From assembly GCF_958298935.1 (NCBI RefSeq), contig NC_084927.1:12180001-12244000 (forward strand): DNA of 64,000 nucleotides. The letters are read 5' to 3'. This document shows positions 1 to 10,848 of the stretch, piece after piece; position 1 is the first letter of the stretch, and every line of letters starts with the position of its first letter. The notes beneath the pieces are model-generated. The model had not been told where the DNA came from, did not search any database, and saw only the letters and a list, made by a program, of their open reading frames with translations. A program made the translations under genes and the position numbers. Source of the DNA: Phragmites australis (lineage: Eukaryota > Streptophyta > Magnoliopsida > Poales > Poaceae).

Positions 1-2008
1 GCCCTGGACGGATTACATCTGGGGCCGAGCAACAGCTAAGGGCTGAGGGGGTCGAGCACCACCTCTCTCGGCCTAGCCACAGGTTTCGAGGCCAGCAAGC
101 CTCACAATAGAGGCCTTATTCCTACAAATGTACGCCCACTGTTAACTACTAAGTAGTTTACCTTGTGATCCAGACACTCCGCCGTGTGGAAAGGTTCTAA
201 AAGGACCTAACAGGAAGAGGACCCTGGCATCTTGAAGGCAAAATGCCTCCGTGCTGAAGGGATACGAAACCTGCTGGCCTCTAAGGAGCACATCACACAG
301 ATCAAAGGGGTATAAAAATCCTCCTCCCTATAGGGAAAGGTGTGGCCCGCATGACTCAAACACGCATGGTAAAAGGTAAAATCATCACCCTACCATCTCC
401 TTTAAAGACACATATCATACGTCATTTTATGAATGTTATACTAATATTTAAAAAAAGCCCACGTTGCGTAGCACGGGAAACATAGTGGAACCCTCGATTA
501 TCCATTGTAGAGACCGCAATTCATTGTAGCAGCTAAGGGCCGTGGGGGTCACGAACCACCTCTCCCACCAAGCCTTCGGCTTCGCCTCCGACATGCCATC
601 GCCAGGCTCCGAACAGAGTACCTCTGGAGCTAGGCAGCGGCTAAGGGCCGAGGGGGTCGCGGACCACCCCTCCCGCCTAGCCTTCGGCTTCGCTTCTAAC
701 ACGCTGTCGCTAGGCTCCGAACGGAGTACCTTCGGAGCTGGGCAGAGGGGGTCGCGGACCTCCTCTCATGCCTAGCCTTCGGCTTCGCCTCTGATACACT
801 GTCGCCACGCTCCGGACGGAGTACCTCCAGAGCTGTGCAGGGCTAAGGGCCGAGGGGGTCGTGGACCTCCTCTCAAACCTAGCCTTCGGCTTCACCTCTG
901 ACACGCCGTCGCCAGACTATGGACAAAGTACCTCCGAAGCTGGGCAGCGGCTAAGGGCCGCGGGGGTCGCGGACCTCCTCTCCCGCATAGCCTTTGGCTT
1001 CGCCTCCGACACACCGTCACCAGGTTCTGGATGGAGCACCTCTGGAGACAGGCAGCAGCTAAGGGCCGAGGGGCTCGCGGACCACCTCTCCCACCTAGCC
1101 TTCGGCTTCGCCTCCGATACACCGTCGCCTTCAACCCGGGCAATCGCTAAGGAAACCGAAGGGTCAAGAACCACCTCCGGAGCTTGTCCGCAAAGGTTCC
1201 AGATGGACTTCGCTGAGTCAGAAATTTGGAACAAATTGAGAAGAAGGCCCTACTAGTGCCGAGCCCAAGGAGTACACAATAGCTGGGAAGAATGAGGTCA
1301 CCACTGCTCCACCCGGCTCTCCTCAGTTACCCTACCTATCTACCACCACCAGATTCCCGAGGCCACCTCTCCCCCAGAAAGAACGAAACCGGTGATGACC
1401 TATGCGAAGGCTTGGTACCTCGGTCGTCAGAAAAATTAGCCATCGCCTACGAAGGGGACGAAGAAGCGCAGTTTGAAGGCACAAAGGCACACACGCATGT
1501 GGTCACCCGTTCAAAAGATTCCCTTGCACTTCGATACAGAAGGAGACACGACCGTCCCCGAATGTCCATGTTATATTATTAAACAACTAGTACATCCAAA
1601 GGACACATACAGAAGTGACAGGAAATTGCCACGAAGAAGATAGATCCCTACGGAGCAAAACAAGATGAGAAAGAGTACAAGGTGACCAAGTCAAGCCATG
1701 GGCCCACATCATGGCCACAGTCAACCATGAGACATGGATGCCTCATGACATCACCAAGTACGCCATCCCGGTGACCGCCTTCACCTCCTACAGGTCCTGA
1801 CAGGGATCACTCATTGGATGGCATATGCGCCTCATCTACGGCCTGTCGCTGCTGAAGTCGATACAGTAGCCGACTCTCGGGCTATCAGAGGACGAAGAAG
1901 AGTTCGAGGAGGTCGCCGGTGGGGCCTTCTCCCTCGCCTTCCCGGCCTCCTCCTTCGCCACCGTCTCCACAGATGCCTGCTCGCTGTCCCCCTGCAGGAG
2001 ATCCCAGT
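1..2008. mobile_element. Left part of host retroelement A
   Basis: This stretch is interrupted on its right by the nested Tat element at 2009. Its last ~200 bases read on the minus strand as an acidic, Ala/Glu/Ser-rich segment that continues on the other side of the insertion (from 11487). The same layout appears uninterrupted in sibling element B around 16540-16680, so the two flanks belong to one older element. I see no 5' LTR, so the element probably starts left of the window. Assignment of 1-1800 to element A is inferred from contiguity only; apart from the 108-bp array I recognise nothing coding there. Confidence 0.5.
533..1140. repeat. 108-bp tandem repeat array, about 5.5 copies
   Basis: Units beginning CTAAGGGCCG start at 533, 641, 843, 951 and 1059. 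One shortened unit near 735-842 lacks the first bases and is 94 bp. A lone related unit lies at 33-90. The period is 108 bp, a multiple of three, so both strands stay open over several units and give spurious ORFs with a repeated 36-residue pattern. Units are roughly 80-90% alike by eye. Such minisatellites are common in non-coding parts of plant gypsy elements. Confidence 0.9.
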
Positions 2009-2630
2009 TGTTGGGGATGATTTCTCGCCCCCCTCTTCGAAGGATAGCTCGAAGTCTGCTGGAAGGTCTGCGTGCTTGTCACTACATGTTCGTTTTAGGA
2101 ACTGCATGTGAAGGTTGCGAAGATCGCGAAGCACCATCGGTCAAAGGATGTAGGCGTGCCCGCAGTCCCGGCTTCCTATGTCGGCGAAGACGGTGGTGAG
2201 CCTTCAGCCAAAAGACGAAGTCCATGCCAGCGGTTCTGATTGACCGCAGCGGGCGAAGGTAGCAGCCAGTCTTTGCTCTGAAACCGAAGGCCATCCCGCG
2301 GCAATGGAATGGAGAGGACTTCGGTGGATCTCCAGAGCTGAAGATCACGACTGGATAGCGGGACCCGCTTTGGTCACTCGAGGCAGAGTAGTGATTATGT
2401 AAATATGCTTAATTGTACCATAATACCCCTGGATATTCCAACAATGTAGCAGGTAAGGGGCTAGGAACTTGAAACCACGCCTGGAGTGGGCGAGTACGGG
2501 CTATAAATAGGGCCATCTTGTACTCGAGAGGGGCATCGAAACAGTTCCACCCCAAACACGTGTCACCCCGAGGACCCTTTGGCATTTCCGTAAGCGAAGG
2601 TCGACCTTGTTTGGGATTCCGATCCCAACA
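2009..2630 (+). repeat. 5' LTR of the Tat element
   Basis: The LTR starts TGTTGGGGATGA and ends GATCCCAACA, 622 bp. It aligns end to end with 10849-11486. It contains a clear TATA box and is followed after one base by the primer-binding site. Confidence 0.93.
2502..2509 (+). promoter_or_regulatory. TATA box of the 5' LTR
   Basis: CTATAAATAGGGCC lies about 120 bp before the LTR end, the usual place for the LTR promoter. In the 3' LTR the matching site reads CTACAAATAG, so that copy has lost the motif. Confidence 0.75.
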
Positions 2631-2631
2631 G

Positions 2632-2650
2632 TTGGCGCCGTCTGTGGGGA
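2632..2650 (+). other. Primer-binding site of the Tat element
   Basis: TTGGCGCCGTCTGTGGGGA follows the 5' LTR directly. TGGCGCC... is the complement of a tRNA 3' end closed by CCA and is typical of Athila/Tat-group gypsy elements. It partly matches tRNA-Asp; the exact tRNA is not settled here. Confidence 0.8.
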
Positions 2651-2668
2651 TCGAACCCATCGACGTCA

Positions 2669-3950
2669 TGCCACCTAAGAAGAAAATGAAGCCAACCGGT
2701 ACAGTGGAGGCATTGCTGGAACCTTTCGGCCGTGGTCGGGACTTCAGTCGAAAGACCCCCTTCGGCGCTGCCAAGGTTGAGCAATGCTTCGGCCGGCGGA
2801 GCTTCGGGCGGACGCAAGCAATGCTATGGCGTTGAAGTAGCGCCACCAGGAGGCAATGATGACAGACACGGAGAAGCCGTCGAGATAAATGCGGAGCCGG
2901 TGCCGGTCATGGAACCAAGTGATCGCGCACACTTCGAGCCTTTGACAAAAGAAGGTGGGAAGGTGTGAGACGAAGAGTGGGAAGACCTCGATGACTTCGC
3001 AGAATATGAAAACGAAGATGAAACACAGGAGGAAAGGAAAGCCAGGGTAGAGGCTGAAGAGCCGGAAAGGCAGATTGCGCAAAAGAAGCGCATGTTAGAT
3101 AGCCTGGCAGCGAGCCGAAAAGCCGCAGAATATCGCAGACGGGCAGATGAAGCTAGGAAAACATTGGAAAAAATGCAAGAGGAAATCGATATGTTACATC
3201 GAACGGAAGGAATGTCTCGTCAAGTGACGCCGCCCGGAGACACGTCACGAACTTTGCAGGACCTGCGGCGGCGGTCGTCCGTGGCAGACCCAGAATCTTC
3301 GCTAGACATGGATCTGCAGAACTAGCCGTGGTCACCGAGCTTCAAGATGCCCGGAGTGGTAATGTTTGACGGGGAATCAGACCCAAGTGAATTCGTAATG
3401 ACCTTCGAAGCGGCTGTCGAGTCTGCTGGAGGGGACAGTGGAACATTGGCAAGGGCCTTCTTATTGGCCGTAAAAGGGATAACAAGATCTTGGTACTCCG
3501 CATTGCCCCCGGGATCCATATACACATGGGAGCAATTGCGTAATGCCCTGTACATCAATTTCTAGGGAAATCGGGCAGACAAGATCACCGCGAGTGACCT
3601 CTTCGCACTGAAGCAACAGCCAACAGAAACATTGCAGAGTTGTATGTGCCGCTTCATGCACATACGTTGCCAAGCGAAGGGGCTGAGGGAAGATACAATC
3701 ATCGATGCGGCAATACAGGGCATCAGAGGGGGATTATTAGCAGGAAAACTCACAAGAAAAAGACCCGAGAGTGTACAAGAGCTGCTTAATAAGATGGAAG
3801 AATATGCAAGATCTGAGCTCAATCATCTTCAAAGGAAAAATGAAATGGTAGCCTCCAAAGTAAAAACAAATACATCGGCTAGAGAGGCAGGCACTAGCAA
3901 CCCTAGAGACAGATTGCGCCACGCGAGGAAATCCGAAGCATCTGACTATA
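2669..3950 (+). pseudogene. gag remnant of the Tat element
   Basis: Translation starts MPPKKKMKPTG at 2669, soon after the primer-binding site. A charged, Glu/Arg-rich coiled-coil-like stretch (about 2970-3240) precedes a retrotransposon gag core (about 3347-3830, with FDGESDPSEFV and a GGLLAG segment typical of gypsy gag). Reading needs several frame changes. Stop codons fall near 2834, 2967, 3323 and 3563, so no intact Gag can be made. The C-terminal zinc knuckle and protease are absent; sequence passes within ~100 bp into the linker that normally follows the RT/RNase H unit, which marks the internal deletion. Confidence 0.85.
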
Positions 3951-4089
3951 CCGCAAAAAAAGTCAATCAGATAAACTCCGGCCCATTTGAAGTCGCTCAA
4001 GTGGCAAGCGACATGTTTGAGAATAGAGAAGCTATAGGAAGAATGGCAAAATGGGTAGCGGCAGTCGCCCCATTCATGATTGTTTTTGT

Positions 4090-4650
4090 GGCAAGAACAT
4101 CGTTGAAAACGCAAGCATTAGCAGACTTCATAGCAAAATGGACTCCGCTAACCAAAGCCCAGAAGAAGAACCGTAAGAACCGGTCTAGATCGCATGTTGC
4201 GATGGGGCTTGGGGAGCTACAAGAGCAGGCGTGGCGGTGGTATTATCCTCACCTTCGGGCGCAAAGCTGAGATATGCCGCCAGATTAGAATTCCGGTTTA
4301 CAAACAATACTGCAGAGTATGAAGCCATCCTCCTCAGACTTCATAAGGCGAAGGCTTTGGGTGCCCGAAAGGTGCTGGTTAAAACAGACTCAAAGGTAAT
4401 AGCAAGCCAAATCGACAAGACGTTTCGGGCAAAAGAACCAGAACTTGTTAAGTATAAGGCAGCAGTCCGAAGAATGGAAAAGTACTTCCTGGGGTTTACA
4501 GTCAAGAGTATATCGAGAAATGACAATTTCAAAGCAGATGAGCTAGCCAAAGCCGCTGCGCAAAATCTGCCTATGCCACAAAATGTATTCTACCAAAAGC
4601 TGACTGAACCAGCCACCGACGACACTTCACGACCAGCGCGTTCCGTTGCT
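4090..4650 (+). pseudogene. Archaeal-type RNase H domain of Tat pol
   Basis: A linker reading QALADFIAKWTP (about 4110-4146) leads to an RNase H domain beginning CDGAWGATRAG near 4197. Visible catalytic acids are Asp in CDGAWG, Glu in NNTAEYEA, Asp in VKTDSK and Asp in KADELAKAA, the full D-E-D-D set. This second, archaeal-like RNase H is diagnostic of the Tat/Ogre group. A frameshift just before the domain breaks it from the preceding reading frame. In an intact element it would help remove RNA from the reverse-transcription hybrid. Confidence 0.85.
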
Positions 4651-4839
4651 TTGATCGAAAGCAAAGATTGGCGCTCTCCGATATTGGCTTATCTTCGTGG
4701 TTATCACAAGCCCGAGGATAATGTTGAAGTGAAGCGTATGGCCCAGAGAGCTAGAATTACAAAATTGTGGAAAACAATTTGTACAAGGTCGGAGTCTGTG
4801 CACCATGGTTGCGATGCATATCCCAGGAAGAAGAATAGA

Positions 4840-5888
4840 ATCTGCTAAAAGAAATTCATAGTGGACTGTGTGGTTCACATGTGGGTACACGAGCCTTAGT
4901 TGGAAAAGTATACACACATGGCTTCTATTGGCCGAAGGCGATCAGTGATGCGGATCACATAGTCTAAAGTTGTCAACAGTGTCAATTCTAGGTGAAGTGG
5001 TCAAAAAGACCTTCGTCAAAAACACAGCTAATCCCACCAGTTTGGCCATTAAGGCGGTGGGGAATTGACATTGTCAGCCAACTGCCAGCCGCTCCAGGAA
5101 ATTTGCGATATGCCATCATTGCAGTCGAGTACTTCTCCAAATGGGTGAAGGCGATGCCACTCATAAACATAACATCGAGAAATATCCAGAGATTCTTGTG
5201 GCAGAATGTCATATGCCGTTTCGGAGTCCCGCGCAAAGTAACAGTAGATAACGGCACCCAATTTGACAGTGCAGGATTCAGGCACTTTTGCAAAGGTCTG
5301 GGGATCAAAGTCCTTTTCGCATCTGTATACCACCCACAATCTAATGGGGCCGCCGAAAGAGCAAACGACATCGTCTTCGCTGGTGTCGTGAAGCGCCTGT
5401 AGGGCCTGGCAAAAGGGAGATGGGTCGAAGAGTTGCCCAAAGTCTTATGGTCTATAAGAACAACGGTAGCAAGACCAACCGATTTCACACCGTTTTGCCT
5501 CCTCTTCGGAGAGGAGGCAATGACTCCAGAGGAATGCAAAAACAAATCATTTATGGTCGTGAACGAACTAGAGCAAGGTGAAGAGTCAACGTCAAAGGAT
5601 GCCCTCGAGGAAATGAGATTGCAGGCTGCCGAAAATCTGGGCAGATATCAACAGGAGACAAGAAAGTGGAGAGACAAGAAGATATCCGAAAAGAACTTCG
5701 TCCCCAGAGATTTGGTGCTGCGAAGACTCAGTAATGCCTCACCAGTGGAAAAACTACAGAGCAAATGGGACGGTCCTTTCTTAGTCAAAAGGTTGCTAAG
5801 ACCCAGCTCGTATCACTTGGCTAATATGGAGGGCGACGAGCTTCCACATACTTGGAATGTGGACAACCTTCGCAAGTTCTACGCCTAA
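4840..5888 (+). pseudogene. Integrase region of Tat pol
   Basis: A His2Cys2 zinc-binding segment (EIHSG...SHVG...SCQQC, about 4848-4985) contains a stop codon. The catalytic core follows with Asp in RWGIDIV (about 5066), Asp in VDNGTQFD (about 5250) and Glu in GAAERAN (about 5352), giving the D,D-35,E triad. A stop at 5401 separates it from a C-terminal part (5433-5888) that ends in NVDNLRKFYA, a normal gypsy pol terminus. The domain order is correct and the catalytic residues survive, but at least two stops and the lost N-terminal pol make it non-functional. Confidence 0.9.
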
Positions 5889-6213
5889 CAGCGATGGCGG
5901 CCAAAACGAAGCTTGTGTAATTTTTCTTTATGCAATTTTTTCTTTTCAAGTAATCAAATTGTACGGTAGTAACTGCACTCTTTTCCTCACAGGGGACCCC
6001 TTCGTTAGGGCGTGAGGTTTTTAACGAGGTAGGAACCCTTGTAAACATCGATATAGTAGAAGTACCACCAGAAAATATCGCTTGTTCTGAGTATTGGTAA
6101 CTTGTCATCGAAGTGCGCCAGCCTCAAAGCAGGGTGGCACACCAATCGACGAGTGAAGGGCTGCAAATAGACGGCACAACTAGAGGTGCAAAGTGTCAAC
6201 AAAAAAAGACGCC

Positions 6214-6757
6214 GAAGTGTCGCTCGACCTAAGAGAAGGCGACGCACTTTGAGCCAAAAAGTTGGGGGTAAGAGTGCCTGCCTCCGCACCGATGGAAAAA
6301 CAAACCTTCAGAAGAAAAGCCGAAGTGTCACTTGACCTAAGAGAAGGCGACACACTTTGAGCTAAAAAGTTGGGGGCTAAGAGTACCTGACCTCGCACCG
6401 ATGGAAAAACAAATCTTCGGAAGAAAAGCTGAAGTGTCACTCGACCTAAGAGAAGGTGACGCACTTCGAGCTAAAAAGTCGGGGGCTAAGAGTAATTTTC
6501 CCCGCACCAAAGGAAAAACAAATATTCGGAAGAAAAGCCGAAGTGTCACTCGACCTAAGAGAAGGCGACGCACTTCGAGCTAAAAAGTCGGGGGCTAAGA
6601 GTACTTGCCCCCGCACTGAAGGAAAAATAAATCTTCGGAACAGAAGCCGAAGTGTCGCTTGACCTAAGAGAAGGAGACGGACTTCGAGCTAAAAAGTCGG
6701 GGGCTAAGAGTGCCTGCTCCCGCACCGAAAGAAAAACAAACCTTCAGACAAAAAACT
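6214..6757. repeat. 109-bp tandem repeat, five copies, inside the Tat element
   Basis: Units beginning GAAGTGTC start at 6214, 6322, 6431, 6540 and 6649, spacing 108-109 bp. They contain the recurring GACCTAAGAGAAGG and AAGTCGGGGGCTAAGAG blocks. The array lies directly after the pol stop, in the spacer before the antisense gene. Short frame-open stretches on both strands here are by-products of the repeat. Confidence 0.93.
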
Positions 6758-7192
6758 GCCCTAAGAGCACCCACTCTCAATCAAAAACAATAAATTTCTA
6801 TCAGCTGAAGATACCTACGACCAAAAATGTGGGGGGGGGGGGGGCGGTGGGCAGCGTTCTCGAAAAGGTACTTCTCTGGCAGTCGCAGGTAGCTGCGGCG
6901 AAAAATTGGGGAAACGGCGTTATCCAATATTAAAAATTCATCGTTGCCGAAGCGATGCCCCAAATAAATAATCGAGAATATCATTCGCTGAAGAAGACTT
7001 CGCTCAAGTAAGCGACAAAGCGTTCCTAACATCCGAAAACATTGTGAAACACCAATATGTCACTTCAAGCGCGATGCCGCTTAAGTAAGTGCCCAAAAAA
7101 ACAAAGTAATAATATTGTAAAAGCAACCTTTATTCCGCAAAGCGGTCAACATCAGGATCAATAAAATCCATATACCATCGACTAAAAGGAAA

Positions 7193-10100
7193 TTAAAAGG
7201 CTATGCCTTCACTGGCTTGAAAATGCATGGTTGGGTCCAAAGGGGACCCAACATGAGTCGAAGCCAATGGAGACGCTCGAAGGGCATCTTCGCCTCCAGT
7301 GTGTTCAACTAGTTGTGAAGAGGGCCCACGGTGATAGCAAAGCTGCAGCTGACGAAGTGGGAGCCTGTCGTTGTCTTCGGGCTCAATCTTCAGCTCAAGG
7401 AGCCTAGGCGGACGCTTGACATCTCCGCGCGCGGTACGACGCAAGTTGCGCTCAGCTCGGCGGTTAACTAAGGTCGAAGGGCTAAAAGATTTCCAAAATG
7501 CTTTCGTCCTTGTATTCATGGCACCGTACGCCTTACACTTTGCATGCCAGTACCGCTCGAACTCAACATCCGAATGACGGCGGCGAAACAATTCCCAGCA
7601 AGACCAAGACACAAAAAAATTGTCCCTCATCATGGTAACGGGGACAGCCTCTTCGGCTACCTGTGCAGTGTTCAAAGGGAGGACACTGCACAGGGAGCGC
7701 AACAAGTCAAAAACATTTTGTAACAAATATAATATTATATATTACATCATCAATGTATAATACATCGCCCCATCATATAAGGAAAACTCAATAAACAAAA
7801 TGACTCTTCGCGCTGAGTCATCCCACCTTCCCGGTTTCTTCGGCTGCCGCGGTTGTAGCCTCCGCCTGCAAAAGAAGTATTTCTTAAAAGAGTGCACGAC
7901 CAAGAAGACAGCAAAACCATTGATATGAAGCAACGTACTCACTGGGTGAGCTCGTGACCGTGTCTGCACCAATAATTGGTGGTAAATGATCGGGAAGTGG
8001 TCTTCGACGTCCTCGTAACGGCCAAAGTGGACATGTCCGTCGGGTACCGGAAGGTAGACTTTTGAAGCGCAGTATGATGGTCGCAGCCCGTCATTTCAAT
8101 CGACTGGATAAGGGTCCGAGCGGCAACCATCGCGCAGAAGTCGCCATATAGCTGAGCGGCTAGGAGAAGGCTTCCGCTGGTTTCACTAATCCAACTTATA
8201 AGTCCGCCCAGCGACAATGTTGAGTGTTGGGGGCGTCGCCGAGGCACCAATACCTTCGAAGGTATTGCTGATAGCTTCGCATGCAGCGACAGCCTTTGGC
8301 TCAAGCTCCCCAAGCGTGTTTAAAGCATCTTCGGAGAGAGCTTTTGCCTCGCTCAGCTCTCCTGGCAGCCGCTGTGTCTCAGCGCTCTCTGTGGCGCAAA
8401 GCGCTTGTAGGTCACATACTTGCGCTTCAGAGGATTGCAGGTTTTGGCACAAGCATTTGACTTCCTCTTCGGCCACTTGTTTCTCTGAGCGAAGGGCGCT
8501 GAGTTCCTTCTCAAGTTCTTCCAAGCGCGACTCAGCTTCCCTTGCTCGGCGCGAAAATTCACCCTTCTGGCCTTCGGCCTTTTCAGCACGCTTCTGCAGC
8601 ATATCAAGCTGCGCATCTGCGCTCCGGGCACGAGCTTCAGAATTCTTTGCCTGTTTGCACTAAGCCCACGATATAAGCAAAGCCTGGGACGTCACACGGA
8701 TATGAGCGATTACCATAAGGACAAAATAATAATGATGATAATAATGGAACATACTGGTATACCTTGAACGCCTTGGGCACTATTCCCTTCGCATCATTGA
8801 CCTCCTCGGTGCTTGGTTCGAAGGAGGAAACCTTGAACGCCTTGGGCACTATGCCCTTCGCGTCAAGTAGCCCGTCGTGGCCCATTAACCCTTTTCCGCC
8901 ACAGTGGGGCATCCATGGAGTTGACGCCTCAGTCCCGGAGGAGGAGCTCGAAGGCGACGAGGGCGAAGAATAGGCTACCACTTCAATATTTTTGGCTCCT
9001 TCGATCTCGGTTTCCCAGATGGTAGCCTCAATGATGGTTCCCATCTCCGCAAACTCCTCGTCGTCGCTAAAAATTAGTGTGGGAAGGTCCACATGAGAGC
9101 AAAACCCTGACTTCGGAGGACAGGGATCCTGGGTGCCTTCTGGAGTCTCTCGCCTTGGCACGTCGCGCGGTGCGGCCAAACCCTCCGGAGAGCTTCTTCG
9201 CGGACAACATCAAAGGCAACTTCGTGTGGCCTTTTCCGAAGGGCAAGCACCTTCTTTTTCTGGCCTCCCCGCGACGATCGCTCGGGCTGTTTTCTTTTCT
9301 TCAGGGTGCACGCGGGAACCTCTTCATCAGCATCTTCTACCGGGGAGCCCTCTCTGAGACCCTGCAACAACGTGCTAAACTTCGGCCTTTCCCAGTATGA
9401 AAGGCCCCTATATTCCAAGACTCGATTGAGTCTTCGAACAAGGCCTTGTTTGGCGTATAGCTGGGCTTCGCCCGGTGTAAATTTCCCAACAAGCATTGTA
9501 GCTTAGGCCTCGACTTCGGACTCCGACAGATCTGGAAAAGATCAAGACGCATAAGCAAGTGCCAGCGAAGTTAAATATATATATATATATGTGTGTGTGT
9601 GTGTTTTAAAGGCAGAAAAATGTATACCTGTGAAGCCGTGCACGGAATGATGAGGTTGGTAAAGCCCCTCGGGCCCTTTCTCCCCAACTCTAGGATACTC
9701 CAATCCCGCCTAAGGGGCCACACCCAAGCAGCTATAAATTCCTCTACCAGGTCACTGGTGGATAGATACTTCGCACACCTAGTGAAGGCTTTGAGAGCTG
9801 TTTGCTGGGATGTTTTCAAGCGCACGTCTAGCGCTCGGTTTCCCTTAACTTCCTCACATTTCGAGACAAGAAACTCTTCGGGATCTACTTTGTGGTAGAA
9901 CCACCACTGCGTCTAGTCGCTCGGCCATTTGTTCTTGTATACGACGACGGGCGTGGATAACCCAATGCAGTACGCGAAGTTCAAACACCCGTAATGCGCC
10001 TCGCTCTGGACGCCCTAGGCGAAGACTGGTTTTGGCTGGTGATGAAGGCGATGAGCAGCAGCGAAGGCCCTCGCGGATGCCTTCGCTCCCTCTGACCGAG

Positions 10101-10450
10101 CGGCCCACGCAAAAAGCCCCATCCTCAATATGGCATTGGGCGTGAGCTAGTGAAGATAAACTTTGAACAACTTCAGCACTTTAACAACCATGTCATCACA
10201 TGGCAAGCGAAGACCTGCTCGAAAATAATGAACGAATACAACTGCTTCGTCATGAGCAGGCTCCGGTATCTCTTGATTTCTGGGGAGCCGAACTTTGGAA
10301 ACATCATTGATCAATCCCTCCTTCACGAGGCTAGCCAACACTTTGTCATCCACCTTAGACTGCCAAATCTAGTACGTCTTCGGGAGAGAAGACCTGGCCT
10401 TCGGTGCCATTGGGATGAACAGAGAAGCCTTGAACAGGGAAGGACTCAGA
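7193..10450 (-). pseudogene. Antisense, intron-containing ORF of the Tat element (putative gypsy-type transposase family)
   Basis: Reading the minus strand from about 10360: a segment starting MDDKVLASLVKEGLINDV (10353-10147), then an Ala-rich stretch to ~10020, a block ending near 9630 (RKGPRGFTNLIIPC) followed by a plausible donor CACAG|GTATAC. A pyrimidine-rich acceptor TTTTCCAG sits near 9528. The next exon (9520-8770) is charged and Ser-rich and holds two copies of DAKGIVPKAFKV. Another donor AAG|GTATACC follows, then a coiled-coil exon (about 8660-8190) and a Trp/Phe-rich tail (7726-7193). The N-terminal block matches my memory of the plant 'transposase (putative) gypsy type' family, known as antisense ORFs in Tat/Grande-like elements. 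Several in-frame stops and shifts are present, so it is broken. Its function in any element is unknown. Confidence 0.75.
9572..9605. repeat. (TA)n(TG)n microsatellite
   Basis: An alternating TA run passes into a TG run. It lies within a predicted intron of the antisense ORF. Confidence 0.9.
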
Positions 10451-10848
10451 AAACTGTAAGGGGCTTCGTCCGAGGAGGACTCAGAGGGCTGTAAGAGGCT
10501 TCGTACGAGAGCGAAAGCTTGAGAAAAGATGCACGGTAAAAACAAGTGACCGTGGGGCGATATTTATAGCATAGGGGCCAACGGTTAAAACGATGCGCAT
10601 CGGAACTTGAACCAACGAGGAAAATGAGGCTTCAGTATACATCAAAGGCACTAAATGCATGTCAACGATGCAGTTACCCAGGGGCCGTGTGGTCATGCTA
10701 TTAAAAATATATAAAAATAATAAGGAAATTTGAACGAAGTGCATCCGCCCCAGTAGACTTCGACAGGCCGAAGGGGACAGCGTTGAGATGCATCTTAAAG
10801 ACTACAGGTTCGGCCCATCGAAGATAAACCTTACCCGTAGGGGGCTGC

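Noticed and set aside
861..1256. 131-codon plus-strand frame (and overlapping minus frames) in the first kilobase
   Set aside because: The frames are open only because the 108-bp repeat period is a multiple of three. They overlap on both strands and show no domain.
1818..2348. Cluster of short frames on both strands around the left Tat LTR boundary
   Set aside because: Some cross the LTR edge at 2009, so they are artificial fusions of element A and LTR sequence.
6831..6845. G-run as a functional G-quadruplex or regulatory site
   Set aside because: A single homopolymer tract in decayed transposon spacer; no repeated G-tract pattern around it.
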